A stretch of 38,122 nucleotides of DNA from Desulfobacterales bacterium (GTDB lineage Bacteria > Desulfobacterota > Desulfobacteria > Desulfobacterales > JAEINQ01), in the NCBI GenBank assembly GCA_016342285.1, contig JAEINQ010000065.1, positions 1 through 38,122 on the forward strand, in the 5' to 3' direction. The number at the start of each line of letters is the position of its first letter. The stretch's first letter is position 1. Below the pieces are notes generated by a model. That model had not been told where the DNA came from, ran no database searches, and was given only the letters and a program-made list of their open reading frames with translations. Made by a program: the position numbers and the translations under genes. This document shows, piece after piece, positions 25,652 through 33,870 of the stretch.

Positions 25652-25703
25652 AAAAAATCCTGGCCCATAGGACCAGACTTTGGTTTGCCCCTGGAAGGGG
25701 CTG
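25652..25703 (-). promoter_or_regulatory. Leader motif copy B with attenuator-like hairpin
   Basis: On the - strand, the 30-nt block with CCCCTTCCAGGGGCAAACC (25703-25674) is identical to copy A. It runs directly into CTGGTCC-TAT-GGGCCAG (25676-25660), a 7-bp stem with one G-T pair, then GA and T6 (25657-25652). The last three bases of the block are the first three of the stem, so the block could compete with terminator formation. It ends 21 nt before the start codon at 25631. Confidence 0.5.
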
Positions 25704-25722
25704 AGATACTGGCCCCAGATAA

Positions 25723-25998
25723 GTGTGGAGTAACTAAAGTTGACAGCCCCGTAAAAGTCGAAAACCGTCTTTTTTCGTCATTCCCGCGAAGGCGGGGATC
25801 CAGTTATTTCAAATAGTTCTGGATGCCTGCCTTCGCAGGCATGACGGGATTTGGAACTTTTTTGATTAACCACGAAGAGCACGAAGTACACAAAGCGGAA
25901 ATCATTGCATATTATTACGATCTCTTCGTGCCCTTCGTGTCCTTCGTGGTGAAAAATGGACTTCTTACGGGACTGTTAACTTTAGCTCACTCCAAACC
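25723..25998. repeat. Nested inverted-repeat cluster (REP-like)
   Basis: An outer inverted repeat (25723-25759 against 25959-25998, core GGAGT-x-x-CTAAAGTT-x-ACAG) encloses two further palindromes. The first, 25776-25803/25819-25846, has CGTCATTCCCGCGAAGG-type arms pairing at about 24 of 28 positions. The second, 25869-25895/25924-25950, has ACCACGAAG arms with CACGAAG words. No coding capacity is seen. Such repeats are common intergenic elements in many Proteobacteria and Desulfobacterota. Confidence 0.7.
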
Positions 25999-26003
25999 TC
26001 TTG

Positions 26004-26094
26004 TCCGCCTCTGGCGGATTAGTTCACTTTAGTCACTTCCAACAAAGCTGTCTCGGCATAGCCAATTGACTCTGACCATGCCCTGAGGGCATGG
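26004..26094. repeat. Further stem-loops downstream of the TPR–GT2–TPR gene
   Basis: TCCGCC-TCT-GGCGGA lies at 26004-26018, then a TTCACTTTAGTCACTT stretch matching the outer-repeat words, then CCATGCCC-TGA-GGGCATGG (26076-26094), a perfect 8-bp hairpin. The last lies 32 nt past the stop of the gene ending at 26127 and may stabilise or end its mRNA, though no T-tract follows. Confidence 0.5.
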
Positions 26095-26126
26095 ATTCCC
26101 AGGACGCATTGAACAGTGGCTTATTG

Positions 26127-28166
26127 TCAGAGCAGGCTCTGACCACACCCGGTCTGGGCCTCCGCTTCCCGGACCCCGCACCCGGCAGCGGTGGCCGCAT
26201 CAGCCATGTGTTTGGCCAGAGACAGTTGTCCGGCCGCGGCAAGGCTTTGACTCAGGGTCGCACAGGAGATGGCCAAACCCGGCCCTAAAGCGGTCGATTT
26301 GAGCGCCACCAGCTCGGAGGCACCCTGATCCCGGCTGCCGCTGCAGCAATGGACCGCAGCCATCAGGAAAAGACCGGCCAGATAATCCGGATGCCGATCG
26401 GCAATGGTCGAGAGGGCTTGGGCCGCTTTGTCCGCCTCACCCAGGTGCAACAGGCTGTTGGCCAGATTGTATCGGGCCTCCTTGAGTTCCGGGGCCAGGG
26501 TCACGGCCTGTTGGGCACAGTCCCGGGCCTCTTCGTAGCGGCCGCGGTGCCAGTGGGACGTCCCCAGGTTTACCAGGGTATCGGCACGGTTGGGGTCCAT
26601 GTCGGCCAGGCCCTGCCACAGGGTGGCGGCATCATCGAACCGTTCCAGGTTCATGGCCTGGACGGCCAGTTCTCTCAGGGCCAGGGGGTCGCCGGCCATC
26701 TCGTTGACCTTCTCAAGACCGATTTGAAAATACGCCTCCCCTTTTTTGGAACTTCGTCGGATATCCAGCTTGCCATAGTGGTGGATCGGCACCGGACAGG
26801 ACTGAACGGCAATTCCCGCCCGGCGTAGGGAGGGCTCCACCACCTCGTGGACCGGATAACAGAATCGGACCTGGGGCAGGTTGGGAAACAGCCGCACCTT
26901 TTCGCTGGGAAACCATCCGCTCCCGGCGGTTTCAGCGCGATAACGCTCCTCGTTGGGCTGCCAGCCCAGGGCGTTCATCTGGTGCATGTAATTGCGGGTC
27001 ACAATGGAAAAAGCCGTCGAACCCGGTTCAGCCTGCACGATCAGGCGTCGCAGGGCCTCATGGTCCAGAGCGCTGATGGCCTCGTCAGCATCCATGACGA
27101 GAACCCACTTACCGGTGGCCTTTTCCAGGGAAAGATTTCGGGCCTCGGCAAAATCCCCGTTCCAGGAAGTCGTAAAAACCCGCGCCCCAAAGGCCCGGGC
27201 CAGGTCTGCCGTGCGATCCGAAGATCCGGTGTCCACCACGACCATCTCATCGGTCACCGGCTTGACGCTGGCCAGGCAGCGGGCCAGCAGCGCCTGTTCG
27301 TCACGAACGATCATGCAAAGGGAGATCAGCGGCCTCGGGCCGTCACCGCGGTCTGCCGCACCTTCTTCGGACAACTGTCGGCGCAGATGAAGGGCCGCGT
27401 CGAGCATGCCGTCACCGGCGCCGAGGACGGCCAGGGCCCCTTCGATGGCGGTCATGGCCGCCCGCGGTTTTTGCCGGTGAATCAGGATATCGATATACAG
27501 GCAACGGATCCGTTCGCTGTCCGGACAGGCGGCCAGGGCTGTTTCAAAGACCGGTTCGGCCCGGTCCCAGGCGTCCGCCTGGGAAATGGCGGCATGGTAC
27601 CGGGTCACGGCCGCAGTGGACAACGGCGAACGACAAAACCCCTCTTCGAGCCGGTCGAGCCCTTGCTCGCGGTAACCGGCCTCCCAGTACAACGTCCCCA
27701 GGTGAATGCAGGGGTCGCCATTGGATGGATCCGCCTCGGCCGCCTGCTGGAAAAGGGTTTCGGCCTCGGCCGCCGCCCCCTGATCCGCGGCCAGCATCCC
27801 CTTCAGAGTCAGGGCTGCTGACGACCCGGGGAATTGGGCCAGGATCTGATCGACGGCAGCACCAGCGGCTTGGGTCTGCCCCAGTGCGCCGAGGCAGTAA
27901 GCCTCGAGTTCCTGCCACGACGGGTCTCGCATGGTTTCGGGCATGGACTCCAGGGCTGCCCGGGCCTCCTTGAACTGCCCGGCATCCATCATCATCCGCC
28001 CCATGGCCAGGTAAGGCCGGGGATCATCGCGGTGGCTGGCGCCCAGGTTTAAAAGCAGCTCCAGGGCCGCGGTCATGTTGCCCCGGTGGTATTGCTGCTC
28101 TGCCAGGGCCAGCTGTTGATCCAGCAACGGTGTCGGCTCCAATGTCATGTCTGGTTGCTTGGTCAT
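26127..28166 (-). CDS. TPR–GT2–TPR glycosyltransferase (679 aa)
   Basis: N-terminal TPR-like helices (~12-275) precede a GT2 domain (~280-470). It starts ISLCMIVRDEQALLARCL and continues with V-V-V-D-T-G-S-S-D-R-T (309-319), A-E-A-R-N-L-S (340-346) and W-V-L-V-M-D-A-D-E (354-362), and ends with P-V-H-E (438-441). This is the pattern of SunS-like bacterial GT2 enzymes, including S-/O-glycosyltransferases acting on peptides, so this protein too could act directly on a polypeptide. More TPRs follow (~495-640). ATG 28166 is preceded by GAGG 4 nt upstream. The gene is flanked by intergenic repeats on both sides and is not overlapped by neighbours. Confidence 0.82.
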   Translation of the reverse strand: MTKQPDMTLEPTPLLDQQLALAEQQYHRGNMTAALELLLNLGASHRDDPRPYLAMGRMMMDAGQFKEARAALESMPETMRDPSWQELEAYCLGALGQTQAAGAAVDQILAQFPGSSAALTLKGMLAADQGAAAEAETLFQQAAEADPSNGDPCIHLGTLYWEAGYREQGLDRLEEGFCRSPLSTAAVTRYHAAISQADAWDRAEPVFETALAACPDSERIRCLYIDILIHRQKPRAAMTAIEGALAVLGAGDGMLDAALHLRRQLSEEGAADRGDGPRPLISLCMIVRDEQALLARCLASVKPVTDEMVVVDTGSSDRTADLARAFGARVFTTSWNGDFAEARNLSLEKATGKWVLVMDADEAISALDHEALRRLIVQAEPGSTAFSIVTRNYMHQMNALGWQPNEERYRAETAGSGWFPSEKVRLFPNLPQVRFCYPVHEVVEPSLRRAGIAVQSCPVPIHHYGKLDIRRSSKKGEAYFQIGLEKVNEMAGDPLALRELAVQAMNLERFDDAATLWQGLADMDPNRADTLVNLGTSHWHRGRYEEARDCAQQAVTLAPELKEARYNLANSLLHLGEADKAAQALSTIADRHPDYLAGLFLMAAVHCCSGSRDQGASELVALKSTALGPGLAISCATLSQSLAAAGQLSLAKHMADAATAAGCGVREAEAQTGCGQSLL

Positions 28167-28197
28167 GATGCCTCGATACGGTTTTTATATATGGATT

Positions 28198-28240
28198 CCA
28201 CACCCGAGGGCGTGGGCTTGGGTTTCCCCTGGAAGGGGTG
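28198..28240 (-). promoter_or_regulatory. Leader motif copy C (diverged)
   Basis: On the - strand, CACCCCTTCCAGGGGAAACC (28240-28221) corresponds to the block of copies A and B. It is followed by an 8-bp stem CCACGCCC-TC-GGGTGTGG (28215-28198, one G-T pair) but without the T6 run. It ends 31 nt before the ATG at 28166, similar to the other two copies. Confidence 0.4.
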
Positions 28241-28320
28241 TAATGCTCAATATCCAATGTCCAACTCCCAATTTCCAATTTCCAAGTAAGGTATTGTGCC
28301 CTTTATCGCTTTCATTAATT

Positions 28321-28380
28321 GGCGGAGCGAAGCGACTCCACACTTGATCATTGGACATTGAGGATTGGGCATTCGAAATT
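28321..28380. repeat. 60-nt intergenic repeat, ATTGGA type (copy 2)
   Basis: Begins GGCGGAGCGAAGCGACTCC and ends ATTGGGCATTCGAAATT. It is a close match to 16570-16629. A third, inverted stretch of the same words (TCCAATGTCCAACTCCC) lies at 28253-28280, giving a loose palindrome across 28245-28385. No gene lies in 28167-28407. Confidence 0.65.
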
Positions 28381-28407
28381 TTCCTTTTTGAATTCAAATT
28401 GCCCCCT

Positions 28408-30822
28408 TCAGCAGGCAGCACTCGTTTGACGGTTCGCCAGTTGATCCAGAAGCTGTCGGGCATCGGCGTTCCAGGGTTCGGCCTCAAGGGCGCGGTTGAA
28501 AAAATGCCCGGCATCATCGGGCTGGCCCAGGGCCATGCATACCTGGCCCATGGCCAGGAGGACCTCCACGTCGTAGGGGTCGGCGGCCAGCAGGTTCACG
28601 TAGATCTCCAGGGCCGCTTCCACCCGTCCCCCCATACAGTAAAAATCCGCCAGGTTCTTGCGATAGAGGGCGTCGGCCGGTGCCAGGGCCACGGCCCGGG
28701 TATAGTGGTGCTCGGCCCTGTCGGCATCGCCCAGGCGGTAGTAGGTCACCCCCAGGTCGTTGTGGGCCGGTGCGTGGTCAGGGTTTGAAGCCACCACCCC
28801 TTTTAGGGTTTCCAGGGCGCCGGTGGCATCTCCGGCCTCGGCCAGTTGTCGGGCCTGGTGTAAAAGCTCATCCGGGGAAGGCTCGAAAGATGCCGGCACG
28901 CCCTTTTCCAGGGCATCGAGCAGGGTTCGGGCATCGGCGTTCCAGGGCTCGGCCTCCAGGGCCCGATTGAAAAAATGCCTGGCGTCATCGGGCTGGCCCA
29001 GGGCCGCGCAGACCTGCCCCGTGGCCGTCAGGGCTTCCACCTCGTAGGGGTCGGCAGCCAGCAGGTTCACGTAAATCTCCAGGGCGTCCTGAAACCGGTT
29101 CATGGTGCCGGCGTAACAATCGGCCAGGTTCTTTTGAAAGACGGTGCTGGCCGGTTCCAGGGCCACGGCCTTGCGGTAATGGGTCAAGGCCTTTTCTCCC
29201 TGTTGCTGCCGGCTGTAGAGCACCCCCAGGTCATTATGGGCCAGGGCGTGGTCCGGATGGGCCGCCACCAGGGTTTCCAAGATTTTCATTGCCCCGGCCT
29301 CGTCCGCGACCTCGGCCTTTTCCAGAGCGGATCGGTAGACGGCATCGGGATCCTGACAGGCAGCCCCGCCGGCCCCGTCTCCATTCCGGACCAGGGCATC
29401 GATGTATTGTCCGGCGTCGGCGTGCCAGGGTTCCAGGCGCAATACCTGCCGGTAACGGGTCTCGGCCGCGTCGAGGCGGCCTAACGCCACATTGAGATGG
29501 CCGGTGAGCATATGCATGGTCACATCCTCGGGATGGGCGTCGGAAACCGCTTCGTAAATGGCCAGGGCATCGGTTGTCCGCCCCAGGGCCACATAGTAAA
29601 AATCAGCCAGCCGTTTCTGGATTTCCACATCATCGGGCGCCAGCCTCGCGGCGGTTTCCAGGTGAACCCGGGCCTGCTCGGTCTCGCCGGTCTGGTGGAG
29701 TAGTTCCCCCAGCCGGCTGAAGGTTTCGCCGTGGTCCGGGTCCATGGTCGCCGCCTGCTTAAGGGCCGCTATCGCCCCTGGCACATCATCGGTTCCGGGC
29801 TGGAGCAAAGCCGTTGCCCGGTCCCGAAGCGCCTGGGGATCGTCACCGTTTTTGATCCGGCGATCCACCGCATCCAAAAATCGCCGGGCATCGCCATGCC
29901 AGGGCTCGGCCTCCAGGACCCGCCGATAAAAGTGGGCGGCGTCGTCAAATCGCTCATGGGAAACACAGATATGGCCGGTGGTCAGCAGGGTCTCCACGTC
30001 GTCGGGCTTCTGGGCCAGGATCTCCACGTAGATTTTCAGGGCCCCGGCTACATCGCCCCGTTCCACATGGAGAAAGTCGGCCAGGTTCTTTTTAAGGGTC
30101 AGGTCTTCGGGCGCCAGGTCCGCGGCCTTTTGGTAATGGGCATGGGCACGGTCCTTGTCCCCTTTCTGGTAGTAGAGCTCCCCCAGGTCGTTATGGGCCG
30201 GAACATGGTCGGGCATGTCGGAGGCCAGCGCTTCCAGGACCGCCACAGCCTCATCGGTCCTTCCGTCTCCGGCCAGTTTTTGGGCACGAGCATGGCGCTC
30301 CTGGGGTGTTTCGTCCCCATGCAGTGCCTCGGCACGCCGTTCCAGAGTCTCAAGATATCGGGCGGCATCGCCGTGGTCCGGATCAATGGCCAACACCCGC
30401 CGGTAATGGTCGCCGGCCTCGGCAAACCGGTGCAGGCCGACGCTGAGGTGGCCGGCCATGAGGCTGACTTCCGGGTCCTGGGGATAGGCGGCGGCCAGGG
30501 ACTCGTAGATGGCCAGGGCCTGGTCTCCCCTGCCCCGGGCCACGTGGTAGAAATCAGCCAGGTTGCGCTGGAAATCGACCCGGTCCGGTGCCAGGCCCAC
30601 GGCCCGCTCCAGGTGGATCGCCGCCTGGTCGGGTTCACCCAGGCTGTGATGGAGCCGGCCCAGTTCGCCGTGGGCCTCGGCATGGTCCGGGTGGTCGTCC
30701 AGCAGGCGGTTTAAGGCGCTGACCGCGGCATCAAAGCGTTCGTTTTCAATAAGGGCGTGAATGCGCCGAAGGGCTTCGTCGGCACTAGCATCGGCGGCAT
30801 GGGTTGTTTGTTGTGGATTCAT
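28408..30822 (-). other. Possible internally initiated TPR protein (804 aa) within the giant gene
   Basis: ATG 30822 (start M-N-P-Q-Q-T-T-H) is preceded by AAAAGGAG with 6 nt spacing, as good as any ribosome site in the island. It lies in frame at residue 1017 of the 1820-aa protein, just before the TPR array. Translation from here would yield a free TPR scaffold. The alternative is that this site is a relic of the separate gene that existed before fusion. Confidence 0.4.
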
Positions 30823-33800
30823 TGGACTCTCCTTTTGATCGTTATCGGTTCCCAAACCCGACGGGGCATTGGAAACGGTTGCTGACCCAACCGCAAAAAC
30901 AGGGGGAAGTTGGGATGAATTTTCCATGGGCGGCGGGTCGTCCCGCCGGTGGTCATCGGTGTTGTCCGCCTGATCGGCGAACCGGTAGAGCAGTTGTTCC
31001 AGTTCGTTCCACTCCCTTTCGCGGGGGTATTGGGCCGCCGTGGCCAGCCCGCCGTCGATGAGACGACGGTATAGGGCATCATCTCCCATGATCCGCCGCA
31101 CCGCCCCGGCGATGGCCTCGGGCGATCCGACCGGTACCAGCAGACAGTTCTTTTCGTGGCGGCAGTATTCCAGGGCGCCCGGCGTGGCCGTGCAGACTAC
31201 GGCAGCCCCGGCGGCCATCCCCTCCATGGGCGGCAAGGGGCAGGAATCGTAGTGGGAAGCGTAGATCAGGATATGGGCCGTGCCGAAGATTTCGGTCTTT
31301 TTCCGGGCCGCCGGTTTGAAGTGAAATTCGCAAGGGTAGCCCTTGAAGATGTCGGCCGTTGTATTGGACATGCGCACCACCTGAAAGGGTGGCTGCCCAC
31401 CGAGCAGATCCAGTGCCTCGCGGATATCGCCGATCCCCTTAAACGTCAGCGGTTCGGCGTCCGAGCCCCTTGCATCGGGCCCCACCACCAGAATCCGCCA
31501 GGGCGGAGCCGGTGCCCGGTCCAGGGGGTGAAAAACCGTCTGGTCCCGGCACGGAGGAAGGATCGCATCGGCCAGCCGACCGGTGCGGTACCCCACCGTG
31601 GCGGCCAGGTTGTATGAATTGGCCACAAACCGGATACCGGGCAGGCGATAGGATTCGGCGCAGAGCCGGCGCAGGCGCTCGCGTTCGGCCCGGGCCGCGG
31701 CATCGGCGATGGGGGTGTTGTCACCGAAAATGTACTGGTCGCCCTGGGCAAAATAGATCCGTACCGGGGCCTCGATCCGGAGCAGTTCCGGCGCGTTGAG
31801 AAAATAGGTGGCGATGACCACATCGCTGGGCGGCACGTGTCCGGCCGTGGGCTCTCCGGCCGGCACCCGGATCAGATTTGCCCCCAGATCGAACCAGGCC
31901 GGTTTTTCGCTATATGTGACAATATTGACCCGATGCCCCCGCCGGACCAGTTCATTGGTCTGGCGGACCAGGGTCTGGTTGCCGCCGGTTACGCCCAGAA
32001 CGCTGTGGATCAGGTAGGTGATGGTGAGTTTTTCCCGTTTCGGGTCCACCGTGGCCGTTTCCGGGGCGGCGATGGCTGCCCGGGTCGCCTCGGCAATGGT
32101 CCGGGCCGCGGCCTGGATCTCTTCCACCCCGTACAAGAGTGAATGGTTTAAGACGATGCGGGCAAAAAGGAGGTCGTGTTTTTTCCGGGCGTCGGTAAGC
32201 ATGGAATCGCCGTGCTTGCGATAGAAAAAAAGCGGGTCGGCAATATGGACGCCGGTCCACCCTTTCTCGATGCACCCGACCCAAAAATCCCAATCCTCAT
32301 AGCCCTGGCGCATACAGGGATCATAACCTCCCACGGCCTCCCATACCGATCGACGCACCAGGGAACAGACGCACCCGATATTGTTGCGGTGGACCATGGT
32401 CTCGGCATCAAAGGCGGGGAGCCGGAAAACCGTGTCCAGGTCGCCGAAGTGATGGATATCGGTGTAGGCGAATCCCGCCGCGGGAAGGCTCTCCAGGGTT
32501 CGGACGCACTTTTCCACAAAAGTCGGTGCGATGCGGTCATCGGCATCCAGGGGGAGCCAGTAGGTCCCCTTTGACGCGGCCACGCCGGCGTTTCGCGCCG
32601 CAGCCAGCCCGGCGTTCGCCTGTTCGACGAGGGTAATGGGCAGATCGGCGTATCGGGCCATGAGTGTCCGGGCCACGGCCGAGGTGTCATCAGGGCTTCC
32701 GTCATTGACAATGACCACGTCCAGGTTCGGGTAGGTCTGGGCCGCCACGCTGGCCACGGCCTCGGCAAGGTAATGGGCATGGTCGTAGCAGGGGATGATC
32801 ACCGAGACCCATGGGAACTGCACGGAGGCCTCGACCGGTGCGGCGGCGGAATTCGCCGGGGCCGTCGCCTTCGAGGCCGAAGCCGAAGGGGCCTCCTTGC
32901 GTTCAACGCCCATCCGATCGAAAATCAGGTTCAGACGGTGCTGCCAGGTATGCTCGGCCAGGGTGCGATCATAAGCGTTTCGGGCGATGGCTTCGCGCTC
33001 GGCCTCGTGTGCCAGGTAGTAACGGACCTTGTCCACCAGTTCCTCGTCGGAGCGGAAGATGACGATCTCGCGGTCTTCGGCATAGTATTCGGTGAGGTTT
33101 TCCGCATCCGAGGAGAGCTGGAAACCGCCGCAACCCGGAATCTCGAAATTTCTTCCCTTGATCTGCTGCCCTTGTTCTGCCGAAGCATTGGACAGGTTCA
33201 GGTTGATCCGGCTTCGGGAAAAAAGACGCACCATGCGGTGAAAGGGGAGTCTCGGGCGACCCTTCCAGCCAAAACCGTAAATTTCCGGCACCATGCCGGC
33301 GGCGGCCAGCCCTGCCAGGACCTGACGCCGGTTGCCGTGGGGCATGCCCACAAAGCTCAGGTCCACATCCCGGGAGAGGTTGCCGGGGACATAGAGGTGG
33401 TGGTTGCAGGCCCACTGGGTTTTGATCACCCGGTCTCCCAATCCGATTGCACCGTATTTTTCCACGGCCGTTTGGGCCGTGGTGCAGGAGAAGTGAAAAT
33501 GAGGGGCCAGATGCCGGCTGTAAGTGTCGAATTTCCAGTGGTCGTCGCAGAACCAGTGCACGGTCCGGGTGCGCCCGATCTCACCGATGCGCGAGAAGAC
33601 CTCGGGGACCGGATCCCGGTCCGGGTCGAATAAAACGGCAAAGAGGGCGGCAAAATCGGTCCCGGTGGCCAGGGCAAAAAGCTCTTCGGTCATGGCCTCC
33701 CGGCCTAGCAAGCGGCCGCGTTCCATGAAGTCGTAGTGGACCATCTCCCATCCGCGCCGCTGGCAGAAACGGTGCAGGGAATCGTAAAAATTGCGATGTT

Positions 33801-33870
33801 CATAGGAGAGCCCGCGTCGTCGATCGCCGTAGTCGTACTGCATCCCGACATACAAAAGTTTCGGCGTCAT
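28408..33870 (-). CDS. Giant CgeB-like–GT2–GT4–TPR fusion (1820 aa)
   Basis: Residues ~1-320 are a CgeB/Glyco_trans_1_2-like GT-B domain (V-D-L-S-F-V-G at 169-175, G-R-N-F-E-I-P-G-C-G-G at 239-249). Residues ~353-600 are GT2 (V-S-V-I-I-P-C-Y-D-H, V-N-D-G-S-P-D-D, L-D-A-D-D at 441-445, E-D-W-D-F-W at 525-530). Residues ~614-965 are GT4 (G-V-T-G-G-N-Q at 626-632, C-P-L-P-P-M-E-G-M-A-A-G at 877-888). Residues ~1031-1812 hold five ~158-residue super-repeats, each of several TPRs. A 47-residue linker of non-globular composition (970-1016) ends in an internal ribosome site and ATG at 30822, a sign that two genes were joined. The start at 33870 overlaps the upstream stop as ATGA. Confidence 0.85.
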   Translation of the reverse strand: MTPKLLYVGMQYDYGDRRRGLSYEHRNFYDSLHRFCQRRGWEMVHYDFMERGRLLGREAMTEELFALATGTDFAALFAVLFDPDRDPVPEVFSRIGEIGRTRTVHWFCDDHWKFDTYSRHLAPHFHFSCTTAQTAVEKYGAIGLGDRVIKTQWACNHHLYVPGNLSRDVDLSFVGMPHGNRRQVLAGLAAAGMVPEIYGFGWKGRPRLPFHRMVRLFSRSRINLNLSNASAEQGQQIKGRNFEIPGCGGFQLSSDAENLTEYYAEDREIVIFRSDEELVDKVRYYLAHEAEREAIARNAYDRTLAEHTWQHRLNLIFDRMGVERKEAPSASASKATAPANSAAAPVEASVQFPWVSVIIPCYDHAHYLAEAVASVAAQTYPNLDVVIVNDGSPDDTSAVARTLMARYADLPITLVEQANAGLAAARNAGVAASKGTYWLPLDADDRIAPTFVEKCVRTLESLPAAGFAYTDIHHFGDLDTVFRLPAFDAETMVHRNNIGCVCSLVRRSVWEAVGGYDPCMRQGYEDWDFWVGCIEKGWTGVHIADPLFFYRKHGDSMLTDARKKHDLLFARIVLNHSLLYGVEEIQAAARTIAEATRAAIAAPETATVDPKREKLTITYLIHSVLGVTGGNQTLVRQTNELVRRGHRVNIVTYSEKPAWFDLGANLIRVPAGEPTAGHVPPSDVVIATYFLNAPELLRIEAPVRIYFAQGDQYIFGDNTPIADAAARAERERLRRLCAESYRLPGIRFVANSYNLAATVGYRTGRLADAILPPCRDQTVFHPLDRAPAPPWRILVVGPDARGSDAEPLTFKGIGDIREALDLLGGQPPFQVVRMSNTTADIFKGYPCEFHFKPAARKKTEIFGTAHILIYASHYDSCPLPPMEGMAAGAAVVCTATPGALEYCRHEKNCLLVPVGSPEAIAGAVRRIMGDDALYRRLIDGGLATAAQYPREREWNELEQLLYRFADQADNTDDHRRDDPPPMENSSQLPPVFAVGSATVSNAPSGLGTDNDQKESPMNPQQTTHAADASADEALRRIHALIENERFDAAVSALNRLLDDHPDHAEAHGELGRLHHSLGEPDQAAIHLERAVGLAPDRVDFQRNLADFYHVARGRGDQALAIYESLAAAYPQDPEVSLMAGHLSVGLHRFAEAGDHYRRVLAIDPDHGDAARYLETLERRAEALHGDETPQERHARAQKLAGDGRTDEAVAVLEALASDMPDHVPAHNDLGELYYQKGDKDRAHAHYQKAADLAPEDLTLKKNLADFLHVERGDVAGALKIYVEILAQKPDDVETLLTTGHICVSHERFDDAAHFYRRVLEAEPWHGDARRFLDAVDRRIKNGDDPQALRDRATALLQPGTDDVPGAIAALKQAATMDPDHGETFSRLGELLHQTGETEQARVHLETAARLAPDDVEIQKRLADFYYVALGRTTDALAIYEAVSDAHPEDVTMHMLTGHLNVALGRLDAAETRYRQVLRLEPWHADAGQYIDALVRNGDGAGGAACQDPDAVYRSALEKAEVADEAGAMKILETLVAAHPDHALAHNDLGVLYSRQQQGEKALTHYRKAVALEPASTVFQKNLADCYAGTMNRFQDALEIYVNLLAADPYEVEALTATGQVCAALGQPDDARHFFNRALEAEPWNADARTLLDALEKGVPASFEPSPDELLHQARQLAEAGDATGALETLKGVVASNPDHAPAHNDLGVTYYRLGDADRAEHHYTRAVALAPADALYRKNLADFYCMGGRVEAALEIYVNLLAADPYDVEVLLAMGQVCMALGQPDDAGHFFNRALEAEPWNADARQLLDQLANRQTSAAC
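28448..29140. repeat. 471-bp tandem DNA repeat encoding the last two TPR super-units
   Basis: Anchors such as CATCGGCGTTCCAGGG (28461 and 28932) and CAGGTTCACGTA (28591 and 29062) recur exactly 471 bp apart. The encoded segments share long identical runs (E-I-Y-V-N-L-L-A-A-D-P-Y and H-F-F-N-R-A-L-E-A-E-P-W-N-A-D-A-R). This indicates recent in-frame duplication of 157 codons. Confidence 0.75.

Noticed and set aside
25723..25998. CRISPR array, suggested by repeated CACGAAG words
   Set aside because: The repeats form inverted rather than direct regularly spaced units, there are no unique spacers, and no cas genes are present.
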